64,000 nt of DNA, from assembly GCA_028289345.1 (NCBI GenBank), contig JANQQL010000050.1, positions 1 through 64,000 on the forward strand, in the 5' to 3' direction. The position numbers and the translations under genes were made by a program. Below, one piece after another: positions 34,532 to 43,639 of this stretch (position 1 is its first letter; the number at the start of each line of letters is the position of its first letter). This DNA comes from Planctomycetota bacterium. Lineage in GTDB: Bacteria > Planctomycetota > B15-G4 > SIAN01. The notes beneath the pieces were generated by a model. The model was given only the letters and a program-made list of their open reading frames with translations. It had not been told where the DNA came from and did not search any database.

Positions 34532-36937
34532 TCACTTCAGCGGGACGGTCCGCCCTTCGATCACGTCCTCTTCGGTGATGGCGAGGGTTCCGGACTGTAT
34601 GCCGAGGGTCCACAGGGGGCGGCTGGAGAGGAACCCGTCGCCGTTGCGCGACGTGGTGTTGTAGGGAACCCTCATCGTGACCCGCCCTTCGGCGTCGGCG
34701 TGGGCTTCGTCGCGGTAGGTGATGGTGAACTTCGACTTGGGATAGACCAGGCTCAGATGGATGGAGAGCTTGGTGCCGGGGGGAGCTTGGGCTTCGAGTC
34801 GGGCGCCCGGGACGTGCTCCCAAAGGTTGCCGACCGGGATCTGCCCGAACTCCTCGAAGGGCGGGACCGGGTCTTTGGTCGGCGACACGTGGACCAATCG
34901 AAGGCAACGAATCGGGTCAACTTGGTTGCCGGTCGCCGCGAAGAAGTCGAGCCCTCCGTACATGAGCCGCATGCCCAGGGTCCGAAACCAGTCCTCGCTC
35001 AGGTTGATCTTGCCCTGGTCCATTTCGAACAGGCGGTCCGCGTCTTCTTGGGCGCCAAATCGGTAGGCGAGGAGCTGTCCGGGCGTGTGGCTGGTGATCA
35101 ACACGTAGCGGGCGCGCCGATCCACCAAGAGCTGCTCGAGCTTCTCCTGGTCCTCGGTCAGGAAGAACTCGTTCATGGCCTGGAATCCTTCCACGCCCAC
35201 GTAGCTGCCGAAGTTGGTGGTCACTGTGGGGCGATCCGCCGCCCACTCGATGACATGGCCGTAGCGCCACTGAGCCATGATGCTGTAGTCGCCAGTTTTG
35301 GGAGTCCGTCGTCGGATCCAGTGGCACATTTCGCGAAACGCTCGCTCGCGAATCTCGCGCAGGGTCTCGGCGCTGGACTGGGACTGATTCCAAGTGAGGG
35401 CCAGAGAACTGCTTTGCATCGCCAGCGCGGCACCAAGCGCAAACACCAATCCACCGACCAGGCGAAACGCCAAGGGGGTCCGCGGCGTCGAGTCTTCCGG
35501 ACCGAAGCCGAAGCAGCGCAGAAGCCACAGCAGAATCCAACGCCCGCCGACCGCCAGTAGCACCACCATGGTGACCGAGAACGCATCCGCGAATCGAAAC
35601 TGTCGAACCGCCTGCACCGCGAGTAACGGAGCACCGACCACCCACGGCAGCAACCGCCAGTCCTTTCGACGAACCAAGACTCCCAAGGTGACGACCCACA
35701 CCACAGGAATCAGGAACGTTCCCCAGCCGACCCAGCGAATCGGATCGAAGTAGGTGAACAGGGGCTGGGATTCGAAGATCGCGGACATGAAGCGATCGGT
35801 CCGGGTCACCCACGCGAACGCTTCTTCGATCGCCCGCGCCGGTGGCGCATCCAACACGAACAACAGCGCCGCCACTGCCGTCAGCGCCACGCCGACCAGG
35901 TACGGGTAGCGGCGCATCATGGCGGAGGACAGTGGCTTTCCACACAACGGAACGAACACCGCCCCGCCCGCGGCAAGGAACAACAGGTGGATCCAGGACA
36001 GGTTGACCAGCATCCAAGGAGAGTCCGTCTTCCACTGGCTCCACCAAACCGCGGGGAACAAGGCCGCCAACGCGAAGCCATGAAAGCTCAAGCCGAACCA
36101 GCCCAGGGCTCGCCATTCGTGGCGGTGAGCCAGGAACAGCAGCACGGCGAACATCAACTGCACTTGGATGACGTAGACCAGAGCGCCGACCCAGGAGCCG
36201 ACCAACAGCCCCGCAATCAACCCGCTGGCGCCCCCCCATTCCACGGCCCGTGGAACCCGGCGCAACGCGTCCCGCCCCAAGCCGGCGCTCAACACCATCA
36301 AGAGCAGAGTGAGCAAGAACGCCACCCAAGCATGATGGTCGCCCACGCCGCGCATCGAGTAGCTGACGGATCCCATGAGCATTGCTTGGTAGGCACCGGC
36401 GAACAGTCCCGCCGCGGGCCCCGCGACCGAGGCCACCGCCACGGTGGCAAGCAGAGAGTTGGCCACCCCCAGCACCATCGGCACGGTCGCCACCCCGCGT
36501 TCCAGGTAACCGCGTAGCTCGCTCTCGACCGCCGGAGCCCTGGGCGCCAGCACCGCTTTCAAGAACAACGTGTAGTACGGCGGCCACGGAATCCGAGAAC
36601 CGTTGGGGTAGTTCAAGTACGGATCGGTCTCGGCGACAGGCAGCCCCTCGGTCCACGCGCGGTGCAGCCGGCGCACGTGATACAACCCGTCCGGTTCGGC
36701 GGTGATCCAGGTTTCCGCACCGAGGCCCGAGTCCTCCGACTCCGTAGACGCCGGCGGGTCTTGGGAAGGGTCACCCTCGGCGGCCGGAACTTCTCCCGCG
36801 GGAGTGCCAGGCGCGATCTCTTCGACCGCGTCCCGTTCCGCCGACAGGGTCAACGCGATGCTGTGGGTCTCACGGAACCACCACGACAACGCTCCCACCA
36901 GCGCCAGCACCAACACCATGGCCGCCTTGTGGATCAT
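34532..36937 (-). CDS. STT3/AglB-family oligosaccharyltransferase-like membrane protein
   Basis: An 801-residue polytopic membrane protein. AEPDGLYHVRRLHRAWTEG followed by DPYLNYPNGSRIPWPP is the first-loop catalytic region of STT3-type transferases, GVGDHHAWVAFLL the second acidic/His motif, and SIMAQWRYGHVIEWAADRPT corresponds to the WWDYG region, here WRYG. About eleven hydrophobic helices cover the middle. The last 250 residues form a soluble domain. By family it transfers lipid-linked glycans to Asn residues. No lipid carrier or glycosyltransferase genes are adjacent. An Asp/Glu/Pro-rich loop follows the first helix. ATG 36937 has GAGG 9 nt upstream; GTG 36958 is the alternative. Confidence 0.85.
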   Translation of the reverse strand: MIHKAAMVLVLALVGALSWWFRETHSIALTLSAERDAVEEIAPGTPAGEVPAAEGDPSQDPPASTESEDSGLGAETWITAEPDGLYHVRRLHRAWTEGLPVAETDPYLNYPNGSRIPWPPYYTLFLKAVLAPRAPAVESELRGYLERGVATVPMVLGVANSLLATVAVASVAGPAAGLFAGAYQAMLMGSVSYSMRGVGDHHAWVAFLLTLLLMVLSAGLGRDALRRVPRAVEWGGASGLIAGLLVGSWVGALVYVIQVQLMFAVLLFLAHRHEWRALGWFGLSFHGFALAALFPAVWWSQWKTDSPWMLVNLSWIHLLFLAAGGAVFVPLCGKPLSSAMMRRYPYLVGVALTAVAALLFVLDAPPARAIEEAFAWVTRTDRFMSAIFESQPLFTYFDPIRWVGWGTFLIPVVWVVTLGVLVRRKDWRLLPWVVGAPLLAVQAVRQFRFADAFSVTMVVLLAVGGRWILLWLLRCFGFGPEDSTPRTPLAFRLVGGLVFALGAALAMQSSSLALTWNQSQSSAETLREIRERAFREMCHWIRRRTPKTGDYSIMAQWRYGHVIEWAADRPTVTTNFGSYVGVEGFQAMNEFFLTEDQEKLEQLLVDRRARYVLITSHTPGQLLAYRFGAQEDADRLFEMDQGKINLSEDWFRTLGMRLMYGGLDFFAATGNQVDPIRCLRLVHVSPTKDPVPPFEEFGQIPVGNLWEHVPGARLEAQAPPGTKLSIHLSLVYPKSKFTITYRDEAHADAEGRVTMRVPYNTTSRNGDGFLSSRPLWTLGIQSGTLAITEEDVIEGRTVPLK

Positions 36938-36967
36938 CGCTCCGGCCTCGTCGGGCACGGTGGCTTA

Positions 36968-37035
36968 GCCCGAATCATTCATGAAGGCCTACGAGGGTGA
37001 CCCAAGTCGTTTCTGGTTTCGTCAATCCGGCGCTG
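36968..37035 (+). repeat. Dispersed intergenic element, copy 2 of 3
   Basis: Begins GCCCGAATCATTC and continues ATGAAGGCC, GGTGACCCAAGTCGTTTCTGG and TTTCGTCA. It aligns without gaps to 57530-57597 on the minus strand, sharing the first 13 bases, CCCAAGT at the same spacing and most of the last 28. It sits upstream of the STT3-like gene and downstream of kbl. Confidence 0.6.
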
Positions 37036-37135
37036 CCCATCGTCCACGGACCGTCGGATCTGCTTGTGGCGAAAACCTCCGGAAGCCTGCACCGGAAACG
37101 ACCTTGACTCATTCTCGCTGCCACCTTCCGACGGC

Positions 37136-38320
37136 TCAGGACAGCACTCCGTGCTTCTTGCCGACCTTCGCGAATGCTTCGATGGCGCGATCCAGATGCT
37201 CGCGCTCGTGACCGGCGGAGATCTGCACGCGGATCCGGGCCTTGCCCTTGGGCACCACCGGGAAACTGAAGCCGATGACGTAGATCCCTTCGTCCAACAG
37301 GTCCCGGGCCATGTCCTGAGCCAGCCGGGCTTCGCCCAACATGATCGGCACGATGGGATGCACCCCCGGACGGATGTCGAAACCCGCCTGGGTCATCTGC
37401 TCGCGGAAGTACTGGGTGTTGGTTTCGAGCTTGTCGCGCAAATCGGTGCTGGCGTTCAACAACTCGAACACCTTGATGGTGGCGGCCACGATGGGTGGCG
37501 CCACGGTGTTGGAGAAAAGGTACGGGCGGGAACGCTGACGAAGGGTCGTGACCAGTTCCTTGGAACTGCTGGTGAAGCCACCCGACGAGCCTCCCAGGGC
37601 CTTGCCCAGGGTGCTGGTGATGACGTCGACGCGCCCCATCACCCCGCAGTGTTCGTGAGTGCCACGGCCGGTCTTGCCGACGAACCCGGTGGCGTGGGAG
37701 TCATCCACCATCACCATGGCACCGTGCTTCTCTGCCAAATCGCAGATGTCTTTCAGCGGAGCGATGTCGCCATCCATGGAAAAGACGCCATCGGTCACCA
37801 CCATGCGAATCCGCTCTCCGGAGGCTTCCTTCAAGCATTCCTCGAGGTGATTCATGTCCATGTGGCGGTAGCGGTAGCGCTTGGCCTTGGACAAACGGAT
37901 CCCGTCGATGATCGAGGCGTGATTCAACTCGTCGGAAATGATCGCGCAGTCGGCGGGCATGATCGTTTCGAAAATGCCGCCGTTGGCATCGAAGCAAGAT
38001 GTGTAGAGGATCGTGTCCTCGGTGCCCAGGAACTCCGAAACCTTCTGTTCGAGAGTTTTGTGGATCTCCTGGGTGCCGCAGATGAAGCGAACGGAAGAGA
38101 GCCCCAACCCCCACTGGTCGAGGGCGTCCTTCGCCGCCTGGATCAGCTCCTGGTTGTTCGACAGGCCCAGGTAATTGTTGGCGCAGAAGTTCAACACTTC
38201 GGCGCTCTTCACCTGAATCGAGGCAGCCTGGGGAGACTGCAGGACTCGCTCTTCTTTGAAGAGCCCGGCTTCTTTGATGTCGTCGAGCTCCTTCTGGAGC
38301 ATGGCTTTGACGCCGCCCAT
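37136..38320 (-). CDS. kbl: 2-amino-3-ketobutyrate CoA ligase (glycine C-acetyltransferase)
   Basis: Converts 2-amino-3-ketobutyrate and CoA to glycine and acetyl-CoA, the second step of threonine degradation. A PLP enzyme of the alpha-oxoamine synthase family, 394 residues. NFCANNYLGLSNNQELIQ, FICGTQEIHKTLEQKVSEF, DELNHASIIDGIRLSKA, MVDDSHATGFVGKTGRGT and TSTLGKALGGSSGG are diagnostic; Lys240 in the last is the PLP lysine and His209 stacks on the cofactor. ATG 38320 follows the tdh stop by 2 nt with AAGGAG overlapping that stop, so translation is coupled. Acts with Tdh on an unstable shared intermediate. Confidence 0.96.
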   Translation of the reverse strand: MGGVKAMLQKELDDIKEAGLFKEERVLQSPQAASIQVKSAEVLNFCANNYLGLSNNQELIQAAKDALDQWGLGLSSVRFICGTQEIHKTLEQKVSEFLGTEDTILYTSCFDANGGIFETIMPADCAIISDELNHASIIDGIRLSKAKRYRYRHMDMNHLEECLKEASGERIRMVVTDGVFSMDGDIAPLKDICDLAEKHGAMVMVDDSHATGFVGKTGRGTHEHCGVMGRVDVITSTLGKALGGSSGGFTSSSKELVTTLRQRSRPYLFSNTVAPPIVAATIKVFELLNASTDLRDKLETNTQYFREQMTQAGFDIRPGVHPIVPIMLGEARLAQDMARDLLDEGIYVIGFSFPVVPKGKARIRVQISAGHEREHLDRAIEAFAKVGKKHGVLS

Positions 38321-38322
38321 CG

Positions 38323-39402
38323 TTACTCCTTCCCCTGCGGATACACCACGACTTTCCAGGCATCGCCGCGATCGAATTGATCCATGGCGTCGGGAAACCG
38401 AGCCAGATCATGCTCCGCGGTGACGATTCCTTCGACATCCAATCCGCCCTGCAACAGATTCAGTGTGCGGAACCATGTGTCGTACATTTTCCGACCAATG
38501 ATCCCTTGCACGTCCAAACCCTTGAACACCAGGTTGCGGCTGTAGTTCTCGATGACGATGTCGCGCTTGCTGGTGAGGCCCAGCAAGCGCACCGACCCAC
38601 CGGGACGAACCACCCGGAAGGCGTCGTTGATGGCTGGCTCGGCCCCGGAGATCTCGAGCACCACGTCGACCCCGTCGCCGGTGCTGTCGAGCATGGCCTG
38701 GCAGGCCGCTTCTCGGCCGTCCCCGCGCATGTCAAGCACGGTCACTGGCGTCGCTCGCCCCTTCGGCCGCGAATCGGCCCACCTCTGAGTACGCGCGAGA
38801 GCCTGATCGGAGACGTCCGTGAGATACAGATGCGCCCCGCCGCAAAAGTCCACCACGGCGGCGGTCATCGCCCCGATGGGCCCGCAGCCCATGACGGCGA
38901 CTCGCTTGCCAGCGATGTCCGCAGACAGAGCCGTGTGCACCGCATTGCCAAGCGCATCCAGGAAGCCCCCGACCTTTGGCGGAATGCTCTCCGGCAGCTT
39001 CAGCACGTTGCTGGCGGGCACTCGCACGTAGTCGGCGAAACATCCGTCCTCGTGCAACCCCAGGATCTTGGTGTCGCGACACAGGTGGGACCGGCCCGTC
39101 CGGCACTGGTAGCAGCGGTTGCAAACGACGTGCATCTCGGCAGAGACGTACTCCCCTTCCGAGAACAAATCACTGCAAGCCGCGCCCACCGCTGCCACAT
39201 GGCCACAGAATTCGTGGCCGAAGACCACCGGCGGCTTCATGAACTGAACCGAAGGGTCCCAGTGGAAGATGTGCCGATCGGTTCCGCAAATCCCTGCCGC
39301 CTTGACGGCAATGATGACTTCGTTGGGTCGAGGCGTCGGCACATCACGGTCCTCGATCTCAACGGCCCCCGCCTCGGGGGCCGTTTTCACGACCGCTTTC
39401 AT
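38323..39402 (-). CDS. tdh: L-threonine 3-dehydrogenase
   Basis: Oxidises threonine to 2-amino-3-ketobutyrate with NAD+. A zinc-dependent medium-chain dehydrogenase of 359 residues. AGICGTDRHIFHWDP and VVFGHEFCGHV give the catalytic zinc ligands, CNRCYQCRTGRSHLC the structural zinc site, and VAVMGCGPIGAMTAAVVDF the NAD-binding loop. GIIGRKMYDTWFRTLNLLQ is Tdh-specific. ATG 39402 is used; GTG 39408 has the better-spaced GGAG and is equally possible. An 11-bp perfect hairpin (39361-39385) lies within codons 6-14. It follows the TPR-DUF2325 gene by 13 nt and precedes kbl. Confidence 0.95.
   Translation of the reverse strand: MKAVVKTAPEAGAVEIEDRDVPTPRPNEVIIAVKAAGICGTDRHIFHWDPSVQFMKPPVVFGHEFCGHVAAVGAACSDLFSEGEYVSAEMHVVCNRCYQCRTGRSHLCRDTKILGLHEDGCFADYVRVPASNVLKLPESIPPKVGGFLDALGNAVHTALSADIAGKRVAVMGCGPIGAMTAAVVDFCGGAHLYLTDVSDQALARTQRWADSRPKGRATPVTVLDMRGDGREAACQAMLDSTGDGVDVVLEISGAEPAINDAFRVVRPGGSVRLLGLTSKRDIVIENYSRNLVFKGLDVQGIIGRKMYDTWFRTLNLLQGGLDVEGIVTAEHDLARFPDAMDQFDRGDAWKVVVYPQGKE
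39361..39385. promoter_or_regulatory. Perfect 11-bp hairpin inside the tdh start region
   Basis: AACGGCCCCCG (39361-39371) and CGGGGGCCGTT (39375-39385) enclose a 3-nt loop. It begins 16 nt after the tdh ATG on the minus strand. On the plus strand the right arm runs into TTTT, which would look like an intrinsic terminator for antisense transcription. A function in limiting tdh translation or antisense readthrough is inferred only. Confidence 0.5.
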
Positions 39403-39415
39403 CTTGGGCACGTTG

Positions 39416-41695
39416 TCAAGCTCCGGCGGCGTTGCTCTCGCCGAACTGGGTCGCCGCGGCGTCCAACAGCTCGCCGACACCGTGGCGCAAGGCCTCCTGG
39501 CCAACGTAGTAGCTGAAGCGCGTCGGCACCCGATAGCTGCGGCACAGCTTGCGCACGTCCTGGACCAAAGAGTTGCGGTTCCAGTGCAGGATGAGCAGCC
39601 CATCCGGCTGACGCGAGGTCAGGTGATCCTTCAGCTTCTCTTCGACCCGGTCCGGGTTCACATAGTCGGTGGCCCACCACTCGGCGTCCAAGCCCCACTC
39701 CGAAGCCAGCGCGTCCAGGTCGTCTTCGCGGCGATCCTGATGATCGTCGCCACCCACCACCAGAATCGTCGGATTGCGGCCGATGGCTTCGCGACACTTG
39801 TCCGCCACCGCACGATCGAAGGCCGGGACGTCGGCGTTGATGCGCCCCTGGGCTTCTTCCAGATCTTTCTCGAACTCGTTGGGATTGCTCGAGGCGGCTT
39901 CCTTCAACACGTTCAGGCCAATGACCTTCCAGTGGGGCTCGGCGCGGTCCAAGTACGACTTGGCAATCTCGCGCAAGATGCCGAAGCGCTCTTCCTCGCG
40001 GCCGTCGAGTCGCCCCAGGAGCTCGGCCTGTTCCCCGAGCACGCGAACGCGGTCCAAGGCCTGACCGACCAGATCGCGATCGAAAACAACTTCTTCCCAG
40101 AACGCCAAGTCGCCGCTTTGGTAGCAAACGTCGCGCAGGTCATAGAGAGCGTCCTGGGCGTTCTCACGCTCACCCAACATGTTGAACGCACGCAGCTCCA
40201 GGAGCAGCGCTTCGCGTCGGAGGTTGATGTCTTCCATCTTCTCGAGAGCGAGCTCGGCAACCTTCAGAGCGTTCTCGGCATCGCCCAAGCGCTGGTAGTA
40301 CTTGCCGACGGCGATGGTGAGCGCCGGATCGGTGACCTGGGACACGTCGATGCGGCCCAGGACTCGAGTCGCGGTTCGCTTGTGCTCACTCTCCAGCAGC
40401 GGCATCAACTCTTCGATCGCTGCCGCGTCGGGCCGGACACGGTCCATGGCTTTTTCCAGGTGACGCACCGCTTCTTCTTGGTCTTCGGGCTTGCCGCCAC
40501 GCAGCAACGACACCGCCAAGAAGTAACGGATGCGGGCCAGGGTCACCGGTAGCGGGTTGCGATACATCTCGATGCGCTCTTGAGCGGCGCGGAAGTCGCC
40601 GGCCGCTTCTTCGTAGTTGCCCTTCTCGAAGCGTAGCACGCCGCGCGCAAAGTAAGCGTTGAAGGAAGCGCGCTTGGCGTCCGAAGTGGCTTCATCCAAG
40701 TGGGTCATGGCCTGGTCGACGTCGCCGCGATCGGGATCCGGTTCCAGGTCGGGCACCCCGCGAATGCGCAACAGGCACGCGGCCAAGTCGAAGTGCAGGA
40801 CCGAGGCCAAGGTATGGCCGTCACCGGCGATCTCGAGAGCGGTACGGAACTGGTCGGCGGCTCCGTCATAGTTTTCGACGTGCTGTTCGAGCTTGCCAAG
40901 GGTGCGATGGAACGGAGCGCGAATCTCGGCGGGCAGCCCGTCGAAACCGGGCAGCGCCATGCAGCGCTGCAGCAGGCCGAGAACCGTCGATGTCTCGAGC
41001 TTCTCTCGCGGACGCTCGGCGCGGCGCAGGATCTCGGACAGTGTGGAGCGCAACAGTTCGGCGGTCTCTTCGTCGGGAGCCCCGGAGCTGAGAACCGACT
41101 CCAAGGTCTTCACCGAGTCTTCCAGGTTGCCGCTGGCCAAGCTTTGCTTGAGCAGGATCGGCAGCAGGTTCTTGGCGATGCGCGGGTCCTGCAGAAGCGG
41201 GCCGTAGTCAGGCTCCGCCGGCTCTTCCGAAGCCTCTTCGCCCTCTTCGTCGCTGCTGCTGGAACGACGCGCCGAACGGGAAGGCTTGGCCAGCGTTCGT
41301 CCGAACAAGTGCCAGAGGCGGGATTCCTCTTCCAGTTCTTCCACCGGATAGGCTTCCAGCATGACCCCCGCGGATCGCTCCGCGTAGCCAAGGGCGAAGA
41401 AGCTTTCTGAGCGCGACGGATTCATGCGCAGGTAGTCCTGCACCAAGGTTCCCAACTCTTCCTTGCGGTCCGAGTGGTTGCTGGCAGAGTCGATCTCTTT
41501 CAGGATCAGGCGATCGATCTTGTTCTGCCAACCCATAGGAGGCAGGCGCGGGCCTGGACGGCGTCGTCGCTGCTGTCCGCCGCCGCCCCCTCCTCTCTTG
41601 TCATGAGAACCATGATGATGATCTCGTCGATCGCGATGGTGATGAGAACCATGAGAAGGACGACGGGACGAGGAACGGCGCGGACGGTCTGCCAT
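39416..41695 (-). CDS. TPR-rich protein with His/Arg low-complexity N-terminus and DUF2325-like C-terminus
   Basis: A 759-residue cytoplasmic protein in three parts. The first 55 residues are Arg/His/Gly-rich (SHGSHHHRDRRDHHHGSHD, then GGGGGGQQRRRRPG), a likely disordered nucleic-acid- or metal-binding tail. Residues about 60-620 carry tetratricopeptide-like helices (YDGAADQFRTALEIAGDG, FEKGNYEEAAGDFRAAQE, LGDAENALKVAELALEKM). The last 110 residues (NPTILVVGGDDHQDRREDD, then PDGLLILHWNRNSLVQDVRK) resemble the DUF2325 Rossmann-like domain. ATG 41695 has GAGG 7 nt upstream. It heads an operon with tdh and kbl, but no direct biochemical link is known. Confidence 0.82.
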   Translation of the reverse strand: MADRPRRSSSRRPSHGSHHHRDRRDHHHGSHDKRGGGGGGQQRRRRPGPRLPPMGWQNKIDRLILKEIDSASNHSDRKEELGTLVQDYLRMNPSRSESFFALGYAERSAGVMLEAYPVEELEEESRLWHLFGRTLAKPSRSARRSSSSDEEGEEASEEPAEPDYGPLLQDPRIAKNLLPILLKQSLASGNLEDSVKTLESVLSSGAPDEETAELLRSTLSEILRRAERPREKLETSTVLGLLQRCMALPGFDGLPAEIRAPFHRTLGKLEQHVENYDGAADQFRTALEIAGDGHTLASVLHFDLAACLLRIRGVPDLEPDPDRGDVDQAMTHLDEATSDAKRASFNAYFARGVLRFEKGNYEEAAGDFRAAQERIEMYRNPLPVTLARIRYFLAVSLLRGGKPEDQEEAVRHLEKAMDRVRPDAAAIEELMPLLESEHKRTATRVLGRIDVSQVTDPALTIAVGKYYQRLGDAENALKVAELALEKMEDINLRREALLLELRAFNMLGERENAQDALYDLRDVCYQSGDLAFWEEVVFDRDLVGQALDRVRVLGEQAELLGRLDGREEERFGILREIAKSYLDRAEPHWKVIGLNVLKEAASSNPNEFEKDLEEAQGRINADVPAFDRAVADKCREAIGRNPTILVVGGDDHQDRREDDLDALASEWGLDAEWWATDYVNPDRVEEKLKDHLTSRQPDGLLILHWNRNSLVQDVRKLCRSYRVPTRFSYYVGQEALRHGVGELLDAAATQFGESNAAGA

Positions 41696-42486
41696 GAGTG
41701 GCCTCGGTTTCTTTCCTCCCCGAGGTCGAATGGGCGGGGGAGGAAAAGGACGTGGTGGCTGTTGAGTGGAGGATGGCACTCCCCCACGCAGTACCGTCGT
41801 GCTCCCGGCGCGCTGGAACAGGCAGAGCCGGGACGGGAGGTCTCCAATCTCGGGGCGTCATTCTGGCCCTGCCTGCGAAATGAATCAATTCATTGGTGGC
41901 GGCGGAAAAGTGGTGGATGACGTCCGCAATTGGACCGAGGAACCGATCGAGTTCCGCGCACACCCTTTTGCCAAGAAGCGCTGGCCCACTCACCGGTGAC
42001 CCGAGGGGGCGAGTCGCTGATCGGCCGTCGCCGCGAGATCGAAGCCCTGTCCTCGCAAACACGACCGGACCACCCAAGAACATCATAAGCCACTTGATAG
42101 ATTAAACTTAGAACAACATGAATCGCAACGGGAGTGCGCTCATCTGAACCCGGCCCCAGAATGAGGAAGCAGAGCATCCTCAGCCCATGGGTCCGTCGTT
42201 CGCGATTGACGACAAGGGCCGGGTTGGCATTTCGTGGAGCTTGCGCCATCCGCGGGAGGGGCAGCACCGACGGGGCGACCGCAAGGGACGCCCTCGTCAT
42301 GGGCCTCACGACCGACCGCGCCAAACTCCCAGAGAAACCTTGCGGGCGGCCAAGATCAAATCGCGGCACGGCAGTCGTCGCGCAACCCGGTCGAGCCGAT
42401 CCCGGCTCACGGCCGAGCAGATCGGAATCCCGGGGTACCAATCACGAATCCTCAGCCAGTCATCGTTTCGGAACGCATGACGTTGC
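41696..42486. other. Intergenic region with an AT-rich patch
   Basis: At 791 bp this is the longest stretch without a supported gene. Open frames exist on both strands but none has protein-family character. An unusually AT-rich patch at about 42085-42125 (CACTTGATAGATTAAACTTAG) stands out against the high GC and may hold a promoter. Nothing else is identifiable. Confidence 0.4.
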
Positions 42487-42789
42487 TCAGCGCTTCGACC
42501 AATACCACAGTTGCAGCGAGACCAAAATCGCCGCGGCAACCAAGGTGAGAGTCAGCATCAACCGCCGTCGCCGTTGACGAAACATCTCCCATGCCTCGTC
42601 GTCCAGGTAGTACTTCCCTGCCCCTGCGTCGACGAACACCCCGCGGCCCGCCATCCGAGTGAAGAGTCGCGAGTCACGAACGCCAATCTCTTCCAACGTC
42701 TTGGCCGCTTCCCGGGAAGTGGCCTCGGCCTCGCGAAACTTGCGAACGCAGCGGTTCTGTTGAGCAACGACGGCGGAGCTGACGGTCAT
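42487..42789 (-). CDS. Small membrane protein of unknown function
   Basis: A 100-residue protein with a helical N-terminal part (CVRKFREAEATSREAAKTLE), a short globular segment (VRDSRLFTRMAGRGVFVDAG, then KYYLDDEAWEMFRQRRRR) and one C-terminal membrane helix (LMLTLTLVAAAILVSLQLWYW). The middle part looks like a tiny winged-helix or zinc-free DNA-binding fragment, but this is impression only. ATG 42789 is used; the upstream frame to 42921 lacks protein character. It lies next to another membrane protein gene, 164 bp away, on the same strand. Confidence 0.65.
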   Translation of the reverse strand: MTVSSAVVAQQNRCVRKFREAEATSREAAKTLEEIGVRDSRLFTRMAGRGVFVDAGAGKYYLDDEAWEMFRQRRRRLMLTLTLVAAAILVSLQLWYWSKR

Positions 42790-42953
42790 GGGGGTGGGGT
42801 TCCCTAGAGCGAAATGGAGAGGCTCACGGTTGGTTGTCGCAGGACGCACATCTCGTAACCGGCCTCGGAAGAACGACCCGGTTCTAGACCCGCAGGTTAC
42901 CCTCGAAGCTCGGGGAATCACCGTCGGTCAACTCGCACCGGGCGCTGACGTTC

Positions 42954-43406
42954 TTACCCATTCCCCTCAAAGTACCCGGGCACGAAGAAACCCGGACCTG
43001 GTGAGGGCGGGATGTAGAAGTCGTTCACGGGATACGGACCCGTCTTCCAAGAGCTGTTCCACGCTCCCAATAGCCATCGTCCGAACAACATCGCCGCCGT
43101 TCCTACGAGCCAAGGAGTGGACTGACTCCGACGAGTCAGCACCGAGAGTGAAGCGAAGTACACGCCAATCAATGCCGCGGAAACACACAGTACGAAGGCC
43201 ACATAGGAGTCCTTGGACAAGTAGTGCTCGCCCCCATCTCGAATCGCTTTCGGATTGCCGAACTCGAAGTTCTGAACAGTTTGAGGAAACGCCAGCGCAA
43301 CGAGCCCCGCGTGGATCACTCCGCGGAATGCCTCCACGAGAAACACGCCAAGGACGAGAACAACAACTCCCCACGCGAGAAACCGCACACCACGAGTGAG
43401 ATTCAT
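42954..43406 (-). CDS. Small polytopic membrane protein of unknown function
   Basis: A 150-residue protein with three likely membrane helices: FLAWGVVVLVLGVFLVEAF, YVAFVLCVSAALIGVYFASL and TPWLVGTAAMLFGRWLLGAW. The C-terminus is Pro/Gly/aromatic-rich (YIPPSPGPGFFVPGYFEG). No family is recognised. ATG 43406 has AGGAG about 6 nt upstream, so the start is well supported. It is oriented with the small membrane protein at 42487 and diverges from the secreted protein at 43640. Confidence 0.72.
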   Translation of the reverse strand: MNLTRGVRFLAWGVVVLVLGVFLVEAFRGVIHAGLVALAFPQTVQNFEFGNPKAIRDGGEHYLSKDSYVAFVLCVSAALIGVYFASLSVLTRRSQSTPWLVGTAAMLFGRWLLGAWNSSWKTGPYPVNDFYIPPSPGPGFFVPGYFEGNG

Positions 43407-43639
43407 GGGAACTCCTTGCAACCCCAGGCAGCAGGGAACCCTCGTCTAGGGGTGGACTCGCAAAGATCTGGTTCCCATGGATTCTCGCACAATCGACGCA
43501 TCCGCGCTGGTGGAACGCCAACCGGCCCTTTCCGACGTGAACCGCGGATTCCTCTCCTTGGTAGCAGTCACTCAGCAACGTTTGGACACGCCTCCCACGA
43601 CCCAATCGCCCGACCATTCCCCGAACCCCGGAGGCTCCT

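Noticed and set aside
41590..41665. Short direct repeats (TGAGAACCATGA-type) suggesting a CRISPR or tandem repeat
   Set aside because: They encode the His/Arg-rich tail of the TPR protein; spacing is irregular and there are no spacers.
41890..42441. 183-codon minus-strand and 97-codon plus-strand frames in the 791-bp gap
   Set aside because: Neither shows a family motif, signal peptide or Shine-Dalgarno, and the two overlap each other antisense.
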